From: DASRRB01 sp036732755
GTDB lineage: Bacteria > Planctomycetota > B15-G4 > SIAN01
Reading direction: 5' to 3'
Length of the DNA: 26,982 bases
Assembly (NCBI GenBank): GCA_036732755.1
Contig: DAINBU010000067.1
Location: 1-26,982 of the forward strand
Shown here: positions 15,753 to 23,744 of the stretch, piece after piece
Layout: each line of letters begins with the position of its first letter
Numbering within the stretch: the first letter of the stretch is position 1
Position numbers and translations under genes: made by a program
Notes under the pieces: generated by a model
What the model was told of the DNA's origin: nothing
Database searches by the model: none
Seen by the model: only the letters and a program-made list of their open reading frames with translations

Positions 15753-17527
15753 CCGCCTGGCTCGTCGCGCTGCTCGTCCTGATCCCCCACCTGCGCGGGA
15801 TCGGCGGCGGCTTCGTCTACGACGACTTTCGCTTCGTCGCGGAGAACCCGGGCATCCAGACGCTCGCGGAGCCGGCCGGTCTCTTCACGTCCAGCGAGAG
15901 AATGGCGCTGCCGGTCGACCGCGACATCTGGCGGCCGCTCCGCACCGCCCTCTTCGCGCTCGAATGGAAGTGCTTCGGCGGCCATCCGGCCGGCTTCCAC
16001 GTGGTGAGCCTGCTGCTCTTCCTGCTCGCCGTGCGCGGCGTCGTCGCGCTCGCGCTGCGGCTGCCAGGGGTCGGGCTCCCGCACGCCGCAGCGGCGGCGC
16101 TCCTGTTCGGCGTCCATCCACTGACGGTCGAGAGCGTCGCCTGGATCTCGAGCCAGGGCGACCTGCTCGCGGCCGACTTCGTGCTCGCGGCGCTGCTGGT
16201 CGCGGCGCGCCGGCCATGGCTCGCGCTCGTGCTCGCGGCGCTCGCGCTGCTCGGCAAGGAGTCGGCGCTGCCGCTCGCGGCCGTCCTCTACCTCGCGGCG
16301 CGCTGGTGGAAGGAGGGGGCGCGGCCACGCGTGGCGGTCGCGGCCGGAGTGGTCGTGCTCACGGGCGCCTTCCTTCTCGCGCGGCAGCACGTCTTGACGC
16401 GCGACTTCACATTAGGTGGGCGCGGCCTCGGCCAGGTCGACGCTCCCGTGACGCAGCGGCTGCTGCAGTGCGCGCAGAGCGGCTCGCTCGCGCTCAAGCT
16501 CATGGTCTGGCCGCAGCCGCTCGCGATCGCCTACGACGACGACTACCTGCGGCCGCCGTCCGGGATCGACCTGCTCGCCGCCGCACTCAAGCTCGCGGTC
16601 GTCGGGCTCGCGCTGCTGCGCACCGCGGCGACGCGGATCCGGACGCGCTTCGCGCTCGCCTTCGCGCTCCTCTTCTTCCTGCCGACGAGCGGGCTCCTGG
16701 TCGCGATGAAGGTCCCGCTCGCCGAGCGCTTCCTGCTGCTGCCGCTCGCCGGCATGGCGGTCGCCGTGTCCGCCGCGCTGCCGCTCGCGCTCGCCCCCGC
16801 GCCGCTGGTCCGCGCGACGCGCCTCGCGGTGGCGGCGGCGGCGCTGGCGCTCGGCGCGGCGACCTTCGTCCGCACCGGCGCCTTCCGCGACGACGCGTCG
16901 CTCTGGAGAGCGGAGCTCGCGGTCCACCCGACCTCGCTCCAGGCCAAGCTCGGATTGGTGCAGGAAGCGCGGGAAGTCGGCGACCTCGCCGGCGTGCGCC
17001 GCCTCGCGCAGGAGATCGTCGACGCGGCGGCGCCGGCCGACGCGCGCCGCATCTTTGCCCTCGAGACGCTCGGCGAGCTCGCCTCCGATGCCCACGACGA
17101 AGCAGCAGCGCAGATCGCGTTCGCGCGCGTGCGCGCCGAGGTGAACGCGCGCCGCTCGGTCGAGTCGCTCTATCCCGGCGTCCTTCGCGCCTGGGTCGAG
17201 CTCGCCGACGCGGCGCGCAAGCGCGACGGGCCGGCGGCGGCCGAGGCGATCCTGAAGGAGGGGTTCGGCTGGTTCGGGCCGCAGCCGGGGCTGCTCGCCG
17301 GGCTCGGGGTCTGCCGGCTCGAGGTCGGCGACGGCGCCGGGGCGGAGAAGCTCTTCCGGGAGGCGCTCGCGCGCGGCCCCGAGACGGGACAGTTGCGCTA
17401 TCTCCTTGCGCTCGCGCTCGAGAAGCAGGGCCTGCTCGTGCCGGCCCGGATCGAGCTCGAGCGCGCGATCTCCCTGGATCCTTCGGACGGAACTTCCCGT
17501 CGGAAGCTGGACGAGCTGTCGCATTGA
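15689..17527 (+). CDS. TMTC/O-mannosyltransferase-like polytopic membrane protein with TPRs
   Basis: The roughly 612-residue product resembles bacterial members of the TMTC family (GT-C fold plus TPR). The first loop after helix 1 carries FVYDDFRF (acidic pair D45/D46), expected for the lipid-phosphate-sugar binding site. HPLTVESVAWISSQGDLLAADF is the other family signature. About ten hydrophobic helices fill residues 20-400, followed by TPR-like helix pairs to the end, the last reading LLALALEKQGLLVPARIELERAISLDP. The likely role is transfer of a polyprenyl-phosphate sugar to a protein or glycan on the outer face of the membrane. The start TTG at 15689 is chosen on its ribosome site; GTG at 15695 is the alternative. 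It overlaps the upstream gene by 64 bases. Confidence 0.85.
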   Translation: MLVELPPRARPDAPPDPRDRLTAWLVALLVLIPHLRGIGGGFVYDDFRFVAENPGIQTLAEPAGLFTSSERMALPVDRDIWRPLRTALFALEWKCFGGHPAGFHVVSLLLFLLAVRGVVALALRLPGVGLPHAAAAALLFGVHPLTVESVAWISSQGDLLAADFVLAALLVAARRPWLALVLAALALLGKESALPLAAVLYLAARWWKEGARPRVAVAAGVVVLTGAFLLARQHVLTRDFTLGGRGLGQVDAPVTQRLLQCAQSGSLALKLMVWPQPLAIAYDDDYLRPPSGIDLLAAALKLAVVGLALLRTAATRIRTRFALAFALLFFLPTSGLLVAMKVPLAERFLLLPLAGMAVAVSAALPLALAPAPLVRATRLAVAAAALALGAATFVRTGAFRDDASLWRAELAVHPTSLQAKLGLVQEAREVGDLAGVRRLAQEIVDAAAPADARRIFALETLGELASDAHDEAAAQIAFARVRAEVNARRSVESLYPGVLRAWVELADAARKRDGPAAAEAILKEGFGWFGPQPGLLAGLGVCRLEVGDGAGAEKLFREALARGPETGQLRYLLALALEKQGLLVPARIELERAISLDPSDGTSRRKLDELSH

Positions 17528-17530
17528 GGG

Positions 17531-17547
17531 GCGCCCCGTTGGGGCGC
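17531..17547 (+). terminator. GC-only hairpin just after the TMTC-like gene
   Basis: GCGCCCC-GTT-GGGGCGC forms a perfect 7-bp stem with a three-base loop, starting three bases after the stop codon. No T-tract follows, so intrinsic termination is uncertain. The position right at the end of an operon favours a transcript-end or stabilising role. Confidence 0.4.
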
Positions 17548-17624
17548 GCGCGGCAAGGCCGCGGCGGCCCCCCGAATCGAGAGGACGCCCGATGCCAATC
17601 GCCCCCTCCGAGTGATTGAATGTC

Positions 17625-17642
17625 CGGGCCCCCGAGGGCCCG
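17625..17642 (+). promoter_or_regulatory. GC-only hairpin in the leader of the DUF1573 gene
   Basis: CGGGCCC-CCGA-GGGCCCG gives a perfect 7-bp stem with a four-base loop, 47 bases before the ATG at 17690. It could end transcription from upstream or structure the leader. The rest of the 17528-17689 gap holds nothing else I can support. Confidence 0.3.
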
Positions 17643-17689
17643 TCGCCCCACCGCCCAGCCCCCCCCTTCGTACCGACCCGAGAAACGCC

Positions 17690-19363
17690 ATGCAGTCGAG
17701 CCCCGTGTCGAATGTCGCTCCGCGCGCGCGCTTCGTTCCGTTCGGTCGGCCACTCGCCGCCCTCTTCCTTGCCGCGGTCGCCGCACCGGGACTCGTCGCG
17801 CAGGAAGGCGCTCCGGCGAAGCCGAACGGCCCCCAGATCCGCGTCTCGGTCGACCAGTTCAACTTCGGCACGGTGCCGCCCGGCACGACGGTGCACGGCA
17901 CGCTCGAGATCGAGAGCGTCGGCACCGCCGCGCTGCTCGTCACGCGCATCGGCGTCCAGTGCGAGTGCGCGCGGCTCCATCTGTCGATGGCGGGCCGGCC
18001 CAACATCCCGATCGACGCCGACGACGCGGGCCGCACCGAGCTCACGCTGCAGCCGGGCGAGAAGGCGACGCTCGCGATCCGCGTCGACACGACGAAGCTG
18101 CCGGCCGGCACCTTCACCAAGCGCTGCCTCATCTTCTGCAGCGACCCGGCAAAGAGCCCGCTCTCCATCCCCTTCTCGGTCGACGTCGAGAAGCCCAAGC
18201 CGCCGCCGGCGCCCGCGCCGACCAAGACCGGCGGACCGAAGCCGGGCGAGGCGAGCGGCCCGGCGCACGCCGACCCCGACGCCGAGGAGGAGCGCCGCCC
18301 GCCGCCGACGCCGATCCTCACCAGCGGCCCGCCCGGGAAGATCGAGGTCGACAACTACGTGCACTGCTTCGGTGAGACGTTCCGCGGCGAGAAGCTCAAC
18401 CACACCTTCAAGCTGAAGAACAGCGGCACGGGCGACCTCACGCTCCAGGAGATCCGCAACAGCTGCTCGTGCGCGGCGGCGACGCTGAAGATCGGCGACA
18501 AGACGCTGACGCAGGAGGAGATCAAGCGCTCGAAGAACCTCGGGACGCTCAAGCCGGGCGAGACGGCGGAGCTCTCCGTCGAGCTCAAGACCGCCTCCGC
18601 GGCGGCGCCCGGCCACGACCTCCCGATCAAGAAGTTCGTGCGCGTCTTCTCGAACGACCCGACCAACTTCTCCCTCGCGCTCTCGCTCGAGGCGACGATG
18701 GTCACCCCCTTCACGCTCGATCCGGTCGAGCTCGACCTCGGCCGAGTGAAGCACGGCAAGGAGGCGGCGGTGACCACGACGCTGGGCGCCGGCAAGCTCG
18801 GCGACTTCAAGATCGTGGCCCTCAAGTCGCCCAACGAGGAGTTCGTCAAGCTCACCTGCACGAAGGTCGAGGGCGCCGCGACGCTGACCTGGAAGATCGA
18901 GGCGAAGCTGCTCTCCTGCGCTCCGCTCGGCGCGTTCAACAACCGCATCGAACTCGACATCGACCATCCGCGCGTGAAGGAGATCTCGATCCCGCTGCGC
19001 GCCGTCGTCGAGCCCGACGTGAAGTTCGTCGGCAACGCGCGCGACGGCTCCGACCGCATCGACTTCGGGCAGCTCCTCGGCGACCAGGACGCGACCGCAG
19101 AGCTCGTGATCACCAACGGCGACCCGAAGGTCCCCTACCTGCTGAAGACGGTGACCGTCGACGCCAAGCCCTCGAGCGATGCCTTCAAGACCGAGATCGT
19201 CGAGGTCGAGAAGGGCGTGAAGTACGTGGTGAGGCTGGTCGCGCCCAAGTCGATCTCGAAGTCGCGCTTCTTCCAGGGCAGCCTCGAGGTGAGCGCCGAG
19301 CACCCCGACGTCCCGGTGAAGCGCGTCACCTTCCGCGGCTGGTTCAAGCAGCAGAACTCGTGA
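17690..19363 (+). CDS. secreted DUF1573-repeat protein
   Basis: The 557-residue product carries a signal peptide (about 1-39, ending GLVAQ after a long basic N-region). It contains ASH/immunoglobulin-like DUF1573 domains. The first reads FNFGTVPPGTTVHGTLEI with the pair CECA in the usual Cys-x-Cys position. After a Pro/Lys/Glu-rich linker (about 167-215), the second reads LNHTFKLKNSGTGDLTL with SCSCAA, the classic DUF1573 CxC. Two further strand-rich regions (VELDLGRVKHGKEAAV and IDFGQLLGDQDATAEL) look like degenerate repeats. The function of DUF1573 is not established; these proteins are exported and often sit beside redox or cell-surface genes. The start ATG at 17690 is chosen because it leads directly into the signal peptide. 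The stop overlaps the cytochrome start as GTGA. Confidence 0.88.
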   Translation: MQSSPVSNVAPRARFVPFGRPLAALFLAAVAAPGLVAQEGAPAKPNGPQIRVSVDQFNFGTVPPGTTVHGTLEIESVGTAALLVTRIGVQCECARLHLSMAGRPNIPIDADDAGRTELTLQPGEKATLAIRVDTTKLPAGTFTKRCLIFCSDPAKSPLSIPFSVDVEKPKPPPAPAPTKTGGPKPGEASGPAHADPDAEEERRPPPTPILTSGPPGKIEVDNYVHCFGETFRGEKLNHTFKLKNSGTGDLTLQEIRNSCSCAAATLKIGDKTLTQEEIKRSKNLGTLKPGETAELSVELKTASAAAPGHDLPIKKFVRVFSNDPTNFSLALSLEATMVTPFTLDPVELDLGRVKHGKEAAVTTTLGAGKLGDFKIVALKSPNEEFVKLTCTKVEGAATLTWKIEAKLLSCAPLGAFNNRIELDIDHPRVKEISIPLRAVVEPDVKFVGNARDGSDRIDFGQLLGDQDATAELVITNGDPKVPYLLKTVTVDAKPSSDAFKTEIVEVEKGVKYVVRLVAPKSISKSRFFQGSLEVSAEHPDVPVKRVTFRGWFKQQNS

Positions 19364-20928
19364 CGCCGCGGCGGACCGCGCTCGCGCTCGCGGCGGTCGC
19401 GCTGGCCGCGCCGCTCGCGACGATCGCCTGGCAGGAGACGGCGCCGCCGCGCACGTCGGAGGGGGCCGCGACCGACGCGGCTGCGCCGGCCGCGCCGCGC
19501 GGCGGGCCGATCGAGCTCCTGCTCACCGGCGACGACGACGGCTACCTCGACGCCTGCGGCTGCGACGACGGGCTCCTGGGCGGGCTGCCGCGCCGCAAGA
19601 CGGCGATGCTGTACCTCGGCGTCGAGGACGGCCACGCGCTCGTCCTCTCGAACGGCGGCCTCGCGCCGCTGCGGCCGGGCGTCGCGCCCGACGCTCCGGA
19701 ACGCGACCTCGACCGCGAGAAGCTGCTCTTCCAGCTCCAGACGATGGTCGCCGACATGCACTACGCCGCGATCGCGCTCACTCCGAGCGAGCTCGCGCTC
19801 GGGCGCACCACATTGGAGTGGGCGGCCGCGTCGCTCGGCGACGCCTGCCCGTTCGTCGCGACCAACCTGGTCGACGCGCGGGCGGCGGCCGATTCGACGC
19901 AGCCGGAGCTCAAGTTCGTGCGCTCGGTCGTGCGCACGGTGCGCGACCGGACGATTGCCGTCGTCGCGGTGATCGCGCCGAGCCGCGCTGCCGCGGTCGC
20001 GGCCGTCGATCCGCACGTGAAGCTCGAGCCGATGGCCGACGCGCTGCGCGCCGAGCTCGCGAGGGTCGCGGCGCAGGGGAAGCCGTGGAAGACGGTCGTC
20101 CTCGCGCAGGCCGACGCCGACGAGGCGAAGCAGCTCGCGCGCGACGTCCCCTCCCTCGACGCGATCGTGATCCCCAACCCCGACGGGGAGGACGAGCCCG
20201 AGGAGAAGCTCCGCCGCGTCGACGCGACCGACATCCTCACGACGGGGCGCAAGGGCAAGTTCGTCGTGCGCTACCGCTTCGGCGCCGACGGCGGCCGCGC
20301 GAGCTGGAAGGCGGAGGACGTGCACGACCAGTTCGAGAAGAACGGCGACGTCGTGGTCTGGATCGAGGCCTACCGCGACCAACTGAAGGAGAAGCGGCTG
20401 ATCGAGCGCTGGTACGGCCGCCTCCCCGATCCGGGCGGCGTCGCCTACGTCGGCGCCGACGAGGGGTGCGCGAACTGCCACGAGAAGGCGTGGAAGACCT
20501 GGCAGGCGTCGAAGCACGCCCACGCCTGGGCGACGCTCGTCGTGCAGGACGAGCCGCCGCCGCCGGAGTTGAAGAAGGGGCGACTGCGCAACGCGATCCT
20601 CGACCCCGACTGCGTGAAGTGCCACGTGACCGGCTTCGGGTACGCCTCGGGCTACCGCGGGCCCGAGAAGGAGGACGCGAACGCGCCGCTCGTCAACGTG
20701 AGCTGCGAGGCGTGCCACGGCCCGTCCGGCGACCACGCGACGCGCGCGTCGCGCGGCGACACGACCTATCCCGGCGGCCACGCGCCGAGCGTCGCGAACG
20801 GCGCCGCCTTCGCGTTGTGCGTGCGCTGCCACGACCCCGACAACTCGCCGCACTTCGAGCTCAAGGAATACTGGGTCGGCAAGGTGCGCGGCCAGCAGCG
20901 CGAAGCGGTCGCGCACGGGAAGGATTGA
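19360..20928 (+). CDS. tetraheme cytochrome c with N-terminal phosphoesterase-like domain
   Basis: The 522-residue exported protein has a signal peptide at about 1-25. Its N-terminal half begins LLLTGDDDGYLDACGCDDG...GGLPRRKT, the CGC/GGL-R-R signature of metallophosphatase/5'-nucleotidase-like domains that are fused to multiheme cytochromes in several phyla. Four CxxCH heme sites follow: CANCH (370), CVKCH (418), CEACH (449) and CVRCH (487). The usual metal-binding His/Asp set of active phosphoesterases is not obvious, so the N-domain may be structural. It is probably a periplasmic electron-transfer protein resembling the cytochrome c554 group. The start is GTG at 19360, overlapping the DUF1573 stop, so the two are likely made together. 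The heme count is certain; the partner is inferred. Confidence 0.92.
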   Translation: MTPRRTALALAAVALAAPLATIAWQETAPPRTSEGAATDAAAPAAPRGGPIELLLTGDDDGYLDACGCDDGLLGGLPRRKTAMLYLGVEDGHALVLSNGGLAPLRPGVAPDAPERDLDREKLLFQLQTMVADMHYAAIALTPSELALGRTTLEWAAASLGDACPFVATNLVDARAAADSTQPELKFVRSVVRTVRDRTIAVVAVIAPSRAAAVAAVDPHVKLEPMADALRAELARVAAQGKPWKTVVLAQADADEAKQLARDVPSLDAIVIPNPDGEDEPEEKLRRVDATDILTTGRKGKFVVRYRFGADGGRASWKAEDVHDQFEKNGDVVVWIEAYRDQLKEKRLIERWYGRLPDPGGVAYVGADEGCANCHEKAWKTWQASKHAHAWATLVVQDEPPPPELKKGRLRNAILDPDCVKCHVTGFGYASGYRGPEKEDANAPLVNVSCEACHGPSGDHATRASRGDTTYPGGHAPSVANGAAFALCVRCHDPDNSPHFELKEYWVGKVRGQQREAVAHGKD

Positions 20929-20938
20929 CCCGAACGCC

Positions 20939-22324
20939 GTGCGCGCCGCGTCCCGCGTCGGATTCGCACTGCTCGGCGTCGTGCTCGGGCTCGCGCTCGC
21001 CGAGGGGGTGCTGCAGGGGCTGCGGCTCGCGCTCGGCGCCGGCTTCGCGCCTGACGCGCGCGCGACGGCCCATCCCGGCAAGATCGCGCTGCTCTGCGTC
21101 GGCGACTCGCACGTGTACGGGCTCGGCGTGCAGCGCGAGCTGCAGTCGTTCCCGGTGCGGCTCGAGGTGGCGCTGAACGGCGGGCGGCGGGACGGGCCGT
21201 TCGTGGTCGAGAACCTCGGGACGCCGGGCAACAACACGGCGCTGACGCGCTGGCAGGCGCGGCGCGCGCTGGCGCGCGGCCATTGGGACGCGGTGGTCGA
21301 GCTCGCCGGCTTCAACGACGAGTGGAACGTGACCGAGCCGCCGGCCGACGACGCCGCGCAGCCCGAGCGAAAGCTCCTCCTGCCGCAGCTGCTGCGCTGG
21401 ATCGCGTTCTGCCTCAAGCCGCCGGCGCCAGCCGTCGATTCCGTCGACCGCGACGGGCGCGGCCTCGTGATCCGCGGCCCCGACGGGAGCGTGCAGCCGG
21501 TGAACGGCGATCCCGACTCGCGGCCCGGCCTCCACACGGGGGCCGACCTGGCGCATGCGGTCGAGGCGGGGCTGACCGGACTCGTGCGCGACTGCCGGCG
21601 CGCCGGCGTCGCGGTCGTGCTCCAGACCTACGCGACGCGCATGAACGACCCGTTCCAGATGGCGAGCGCCGGCGCGCGCGTCGTTTCCCAGAAGGAGCAC
21701 GTGCCGCTGGTGGACCAGGCGGCGTGGTTCGACGACCACGCGAGCGGGCTCGCGCCCGAGCTCCTGTTCCAGCCCGACGGCCACCCCAACGGGGCCGGCT
21801 ACGACCTGATGGCGCGCGCGATCCTCGAGAAGCTGCGCGAGCTGAAGAAGCAGGGGCAGAAGCCGTTCGACAGCTGGCCGATCCCGGAGGAGGCGGCGGG
21901 CGGCGCGAGCGGGGCGCCGGCCGAGGGGCCGGTCGCCACGCGCGAGCTCGCGCTCGACGCGGCGCCCTCCGATTCACCCGACGTGGTGCGCTTCGCCCTG
22001 CGCGGGCCGGCCAAAGCGAAGTTCCGCGTCGTCTTCGCGCGCGCAAGGAGACGCGCGGAGGGTCAAGCGGACGGGAGCGCGGACGAGCCGCTCGGCCTCG
22101 AGCGTGACGCGCTCTTCGTCGCGAGCCTCGGCGCCGACGGGCTCGCCGGAGTCTTCGGAGCCGACGGCCGCGCGACCGCGTGGGTCGCGCGCGACCTCTT
22201 CAAGGCGCCGGCGCAGGCGCAAGCCTTCGCGCAGCTCCTCGCGCTCGACTCCTACGCGCCGAGCGCCGAGCAGGCGCTGCGCGGAGGGTCGGAGGTGGTC
22301 GCGCTCCCCTGGCCCGGGAAGTAA
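20939..22324 (+). CDS. exported SGNH/GDSL-family hydrolase with C-terminal extension
   Basis: The 461-residue product has an N-terminal hydrophobic segment (about 7-32) acting as a signal or anchor. The SGNH blocks are GDSH (55-58, nucleophile Ser57), a Gly/Asn pair in GTPGNN, GFNDEW (Asn126) and DGHPNGAGY (catalytic Asp280/His282). Such enzymes are O-acyl esterases or acyltransferases acting on carbohydrates or lipids. The last ~150 residues, after the hydrolase domain, have no family I recognise. The start GTG at 20939 has a GGAAGGA site that is rather distant (about 17 bases), so it is moderately sure. It follows the cytochrome gene by ten bases. Confidence 0.85.
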   Translation: MRAASRVGFALLGVVLGLALAEGVLQGLRLALGAGFAPDARATAHPGKIALLCVGDSHVYGLGVQRELQSFPVRLEVALNGGRRDGPFVVENLGTPGNNTALTRWQARRALARGHWDAVVELAGFNDEWNVTEPPADDAAQPERKLLLPQLLRWIAFCLKPPAPAVDSVDRDGRGLVIRGPDGSVQPVNGDPDSRPGLHTGADLAHAVEAGLTGLVRDCRRAGVAVVLQTYATRMNDPFQMASAGARVVSQKEHVPLVDQAAWFDDHASGLAPELLFQPDGHPNGAGYDLMARAILEKLRELKKQGQKPFDSWPIPEEAAGGASGAPAEGPVATRELALDAAPSDSPDVVRFALRGPAKAKFRVVFARARRRAEGQADGSADEPLGLERDALFVASLGADGLAGVFGADGRATAWVARDLFKAPAQAQAFAQLLALDSYAPSAEQALRGGSEVVALPWPGK

Positions 22325-22337
22325 GGGGCGCGGTCGC

Positions 22338-23720
22338 TCAGCGTCCGCCGCCGTCCGGCTTCGCGCCGTCATCCGGCTTCGGGACGTCAGCGGGCTTCGC
22401 GCCATCCGCCGGCTCCGCGTCGCCGCCTTCCGGCTTCGCCGGCGCGGGCGCCGCGTCGCCCTTCGGCGCCTCGTCGCCCCTCTTCTCGCCGGCGGGAGCC
22501 GCCGGGTCGGGCGTCTTCTCGGCGTCGTGCTTCTCGCCGTGGTCGTGCTCGTCGGGCTTCTTCTCGTCGGGCTTCTTCTCGTCGGGCTTCGGCGGCGGCG
22601 CGTCGAGCAGCTCGTCGGCCGACTTCGTCAGGTAGTCGCCCTTCCAGCTGTCGATCCACCAGATGGTCGGGTCGTTCGGCCGCTTGACCGGGTACTTGTT
22701 GTCCTTGCCCTTGTTGCCGACGTAGAGGACCGGCGTCGCCTCCTTCTCGCCCTCGCGACGCACCGCGGCGACGAAGGCGGGCGGCTCGAGGCCGAGCTCG
22801 GCGGGCGTCTCCGTGCCGGTGAAGAACGAGGCGCACTCGAGCTTGGCGAGGTTGGTCGCGATGTTGTCGCCGAGCCACTTCTTCGCCTTTCCCGACGTCG
22901 GCGCGGTGATCTGCCAGTAGGTCTCCTTGACCTCCTGCTCCGGCTTCGGCTTCGCGGCCGCATCCGGGGGCGCGTGCGTCTCGCCCTCCTCTTTGGAGCC
23001 GACGGCGCTGGCGGGGTCGCCGTCGACCGGGGTCCCCTCGGCCTTCTCGCCGTCCTTGGGGCCCATCTCCTTCTGGCGCAGCAGCGTGACCGGGCCCTTG
23101 GCGCCGGTGATCGTGACCTCCTCGATCTTGGCGGCGTCGCCGAGCTCGAAAATCGTCTTGTCGCGCCACGTGTTGTCGTAGCCCGGGTCGAAGTCGGAGG
23201 TCGAGCCCTCGACCTTGCGGATCGCAGTGTCGGTCCCTGTGACCCGCACGAAGGCGAACTTCCAGTCGTCGCCCGCCTTGCCGATCGAGAAGGCGGCGAT
23301 CGGCGCAGAGGTCTTGCCGCCGGCGCCGTACGCCGTGACCTCGATCGCCTTCCCCTTCTGCAGGTTGAACTCGTCGAGCTTGTCGGTGCGGCTCGAGGCG
23401 ACCTTGCCGAACTTGAGCTTCTCGATGCCGTTCAGGACGCGCTCGACGTCGCCCTTGTCCGCACGGAAGTTGCCGTCGTTCACGAGGTTCCAGTGGTCGC
23501 CGTCCTTCTGGAGCTCGATCTTCTTGTCCTCGGGACCGTCGATGACGAGCGCGGTGACCTGGTCCTTCTTGAAGTTCGCGAAGAGCGATTCGCTCGCTTT
23601 GACCGTGTCGCCGGTCTCGAGCGGGTTCTTGACGAAGAAGGTCTTCACGGCGGCGGCCGCGCCGAGCACGCCGAGGACCGCGAGCAGGATCAGGTTGGTG
23701 CGCTGGGACTGGCGGGACAT
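22338..23720 (-). CDS. DUF4340-domain membrane-anchored protein
   Basis: This 460-residue protein has one N-terminal helix (about 9-27), then a DUF4340-type region. That region includes paired statements such as ALVIDGPEDKKIELQKDGDHWNL and the FNL...KG block. DUF4340 proteins commonly accompany GldG-like ABC auxiliary proteins, as here, where the gene follows the GldF-GldG fusion by 24 bases. A charged insert (about 218-268) and a long Lys/Pro/Asp/Glu tail (about 375-460) with three KPDEK-type units and a His-rich HDHGEKHD stretch are unusual. The ATG at 23720 has AGGAGA seven bases upstream. It probably faces the periplasm. The cargo or role of the complex is unknown. Confidence 0.85.
   Translation of the reverse strand: MSRQSQRTNLILLAVLGVLGAAAAVKTFFVKNPLETGDTVKASESLFANFKKDQVTALVIDGPEDKKIELQKDGDHWNLVNDGNFRADKGDVERVLNGIEKLKFGKVASSRTDKLDEFNLQKGKAIEVTAYGAGGKTSAPIAAFSIGKAGDDWKFAFVRVTGTDTAIRKVEGSTSDFDPGYDNTWRDKTIFELGDAAKIEEVTITGAKGPVTLLRQKEMGPKDGEKAEGTPVDGDPASAVGSKEEGETHAPPDAAAKPKPEQEVKETYWQITAPTSGKAKKWLGDNIATNLAKLECASFFTGTETPAELGLEPPAFVAAVRREGEKEATPVLYVGNKGKDNKYPVKRPNDPTIWWIDSWKGDYLTKSADELLDAPPPKPDEKKPDEKKPDEHDHGEKHDAEKTPDPAAPAGEKRGDEAPKGDAAPAPAKPEGGDAEPADGAKPADVPKPDDGAKPDGGGR
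22548..22590. repeat. three tandem 15-base units encoding KPDEK
   Basis: CTCGTCGGGCTTCTT occurs twice in full (22548-22562 and 22563-22577) and a third time truncated and changed at its end (22578-22590). The units are in frame in the DUF4340 gene and encode the KPDEK repeats, so unit gain or loss would keep the frame. Confidence 0.9.
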
Positions 23721-23744
23721 GTTCGGGTCTCCTGGCCTGCGTGC

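Noticed and set aside
16412..19303. 963-codon minus-strand open frame across the TMTC-like and DUF1573 genes
   Set aside because: It spans two unrelated genes and an intergenic gap on the other strand, is Arg/Glu/Leu-rich and has no recognisable motif.
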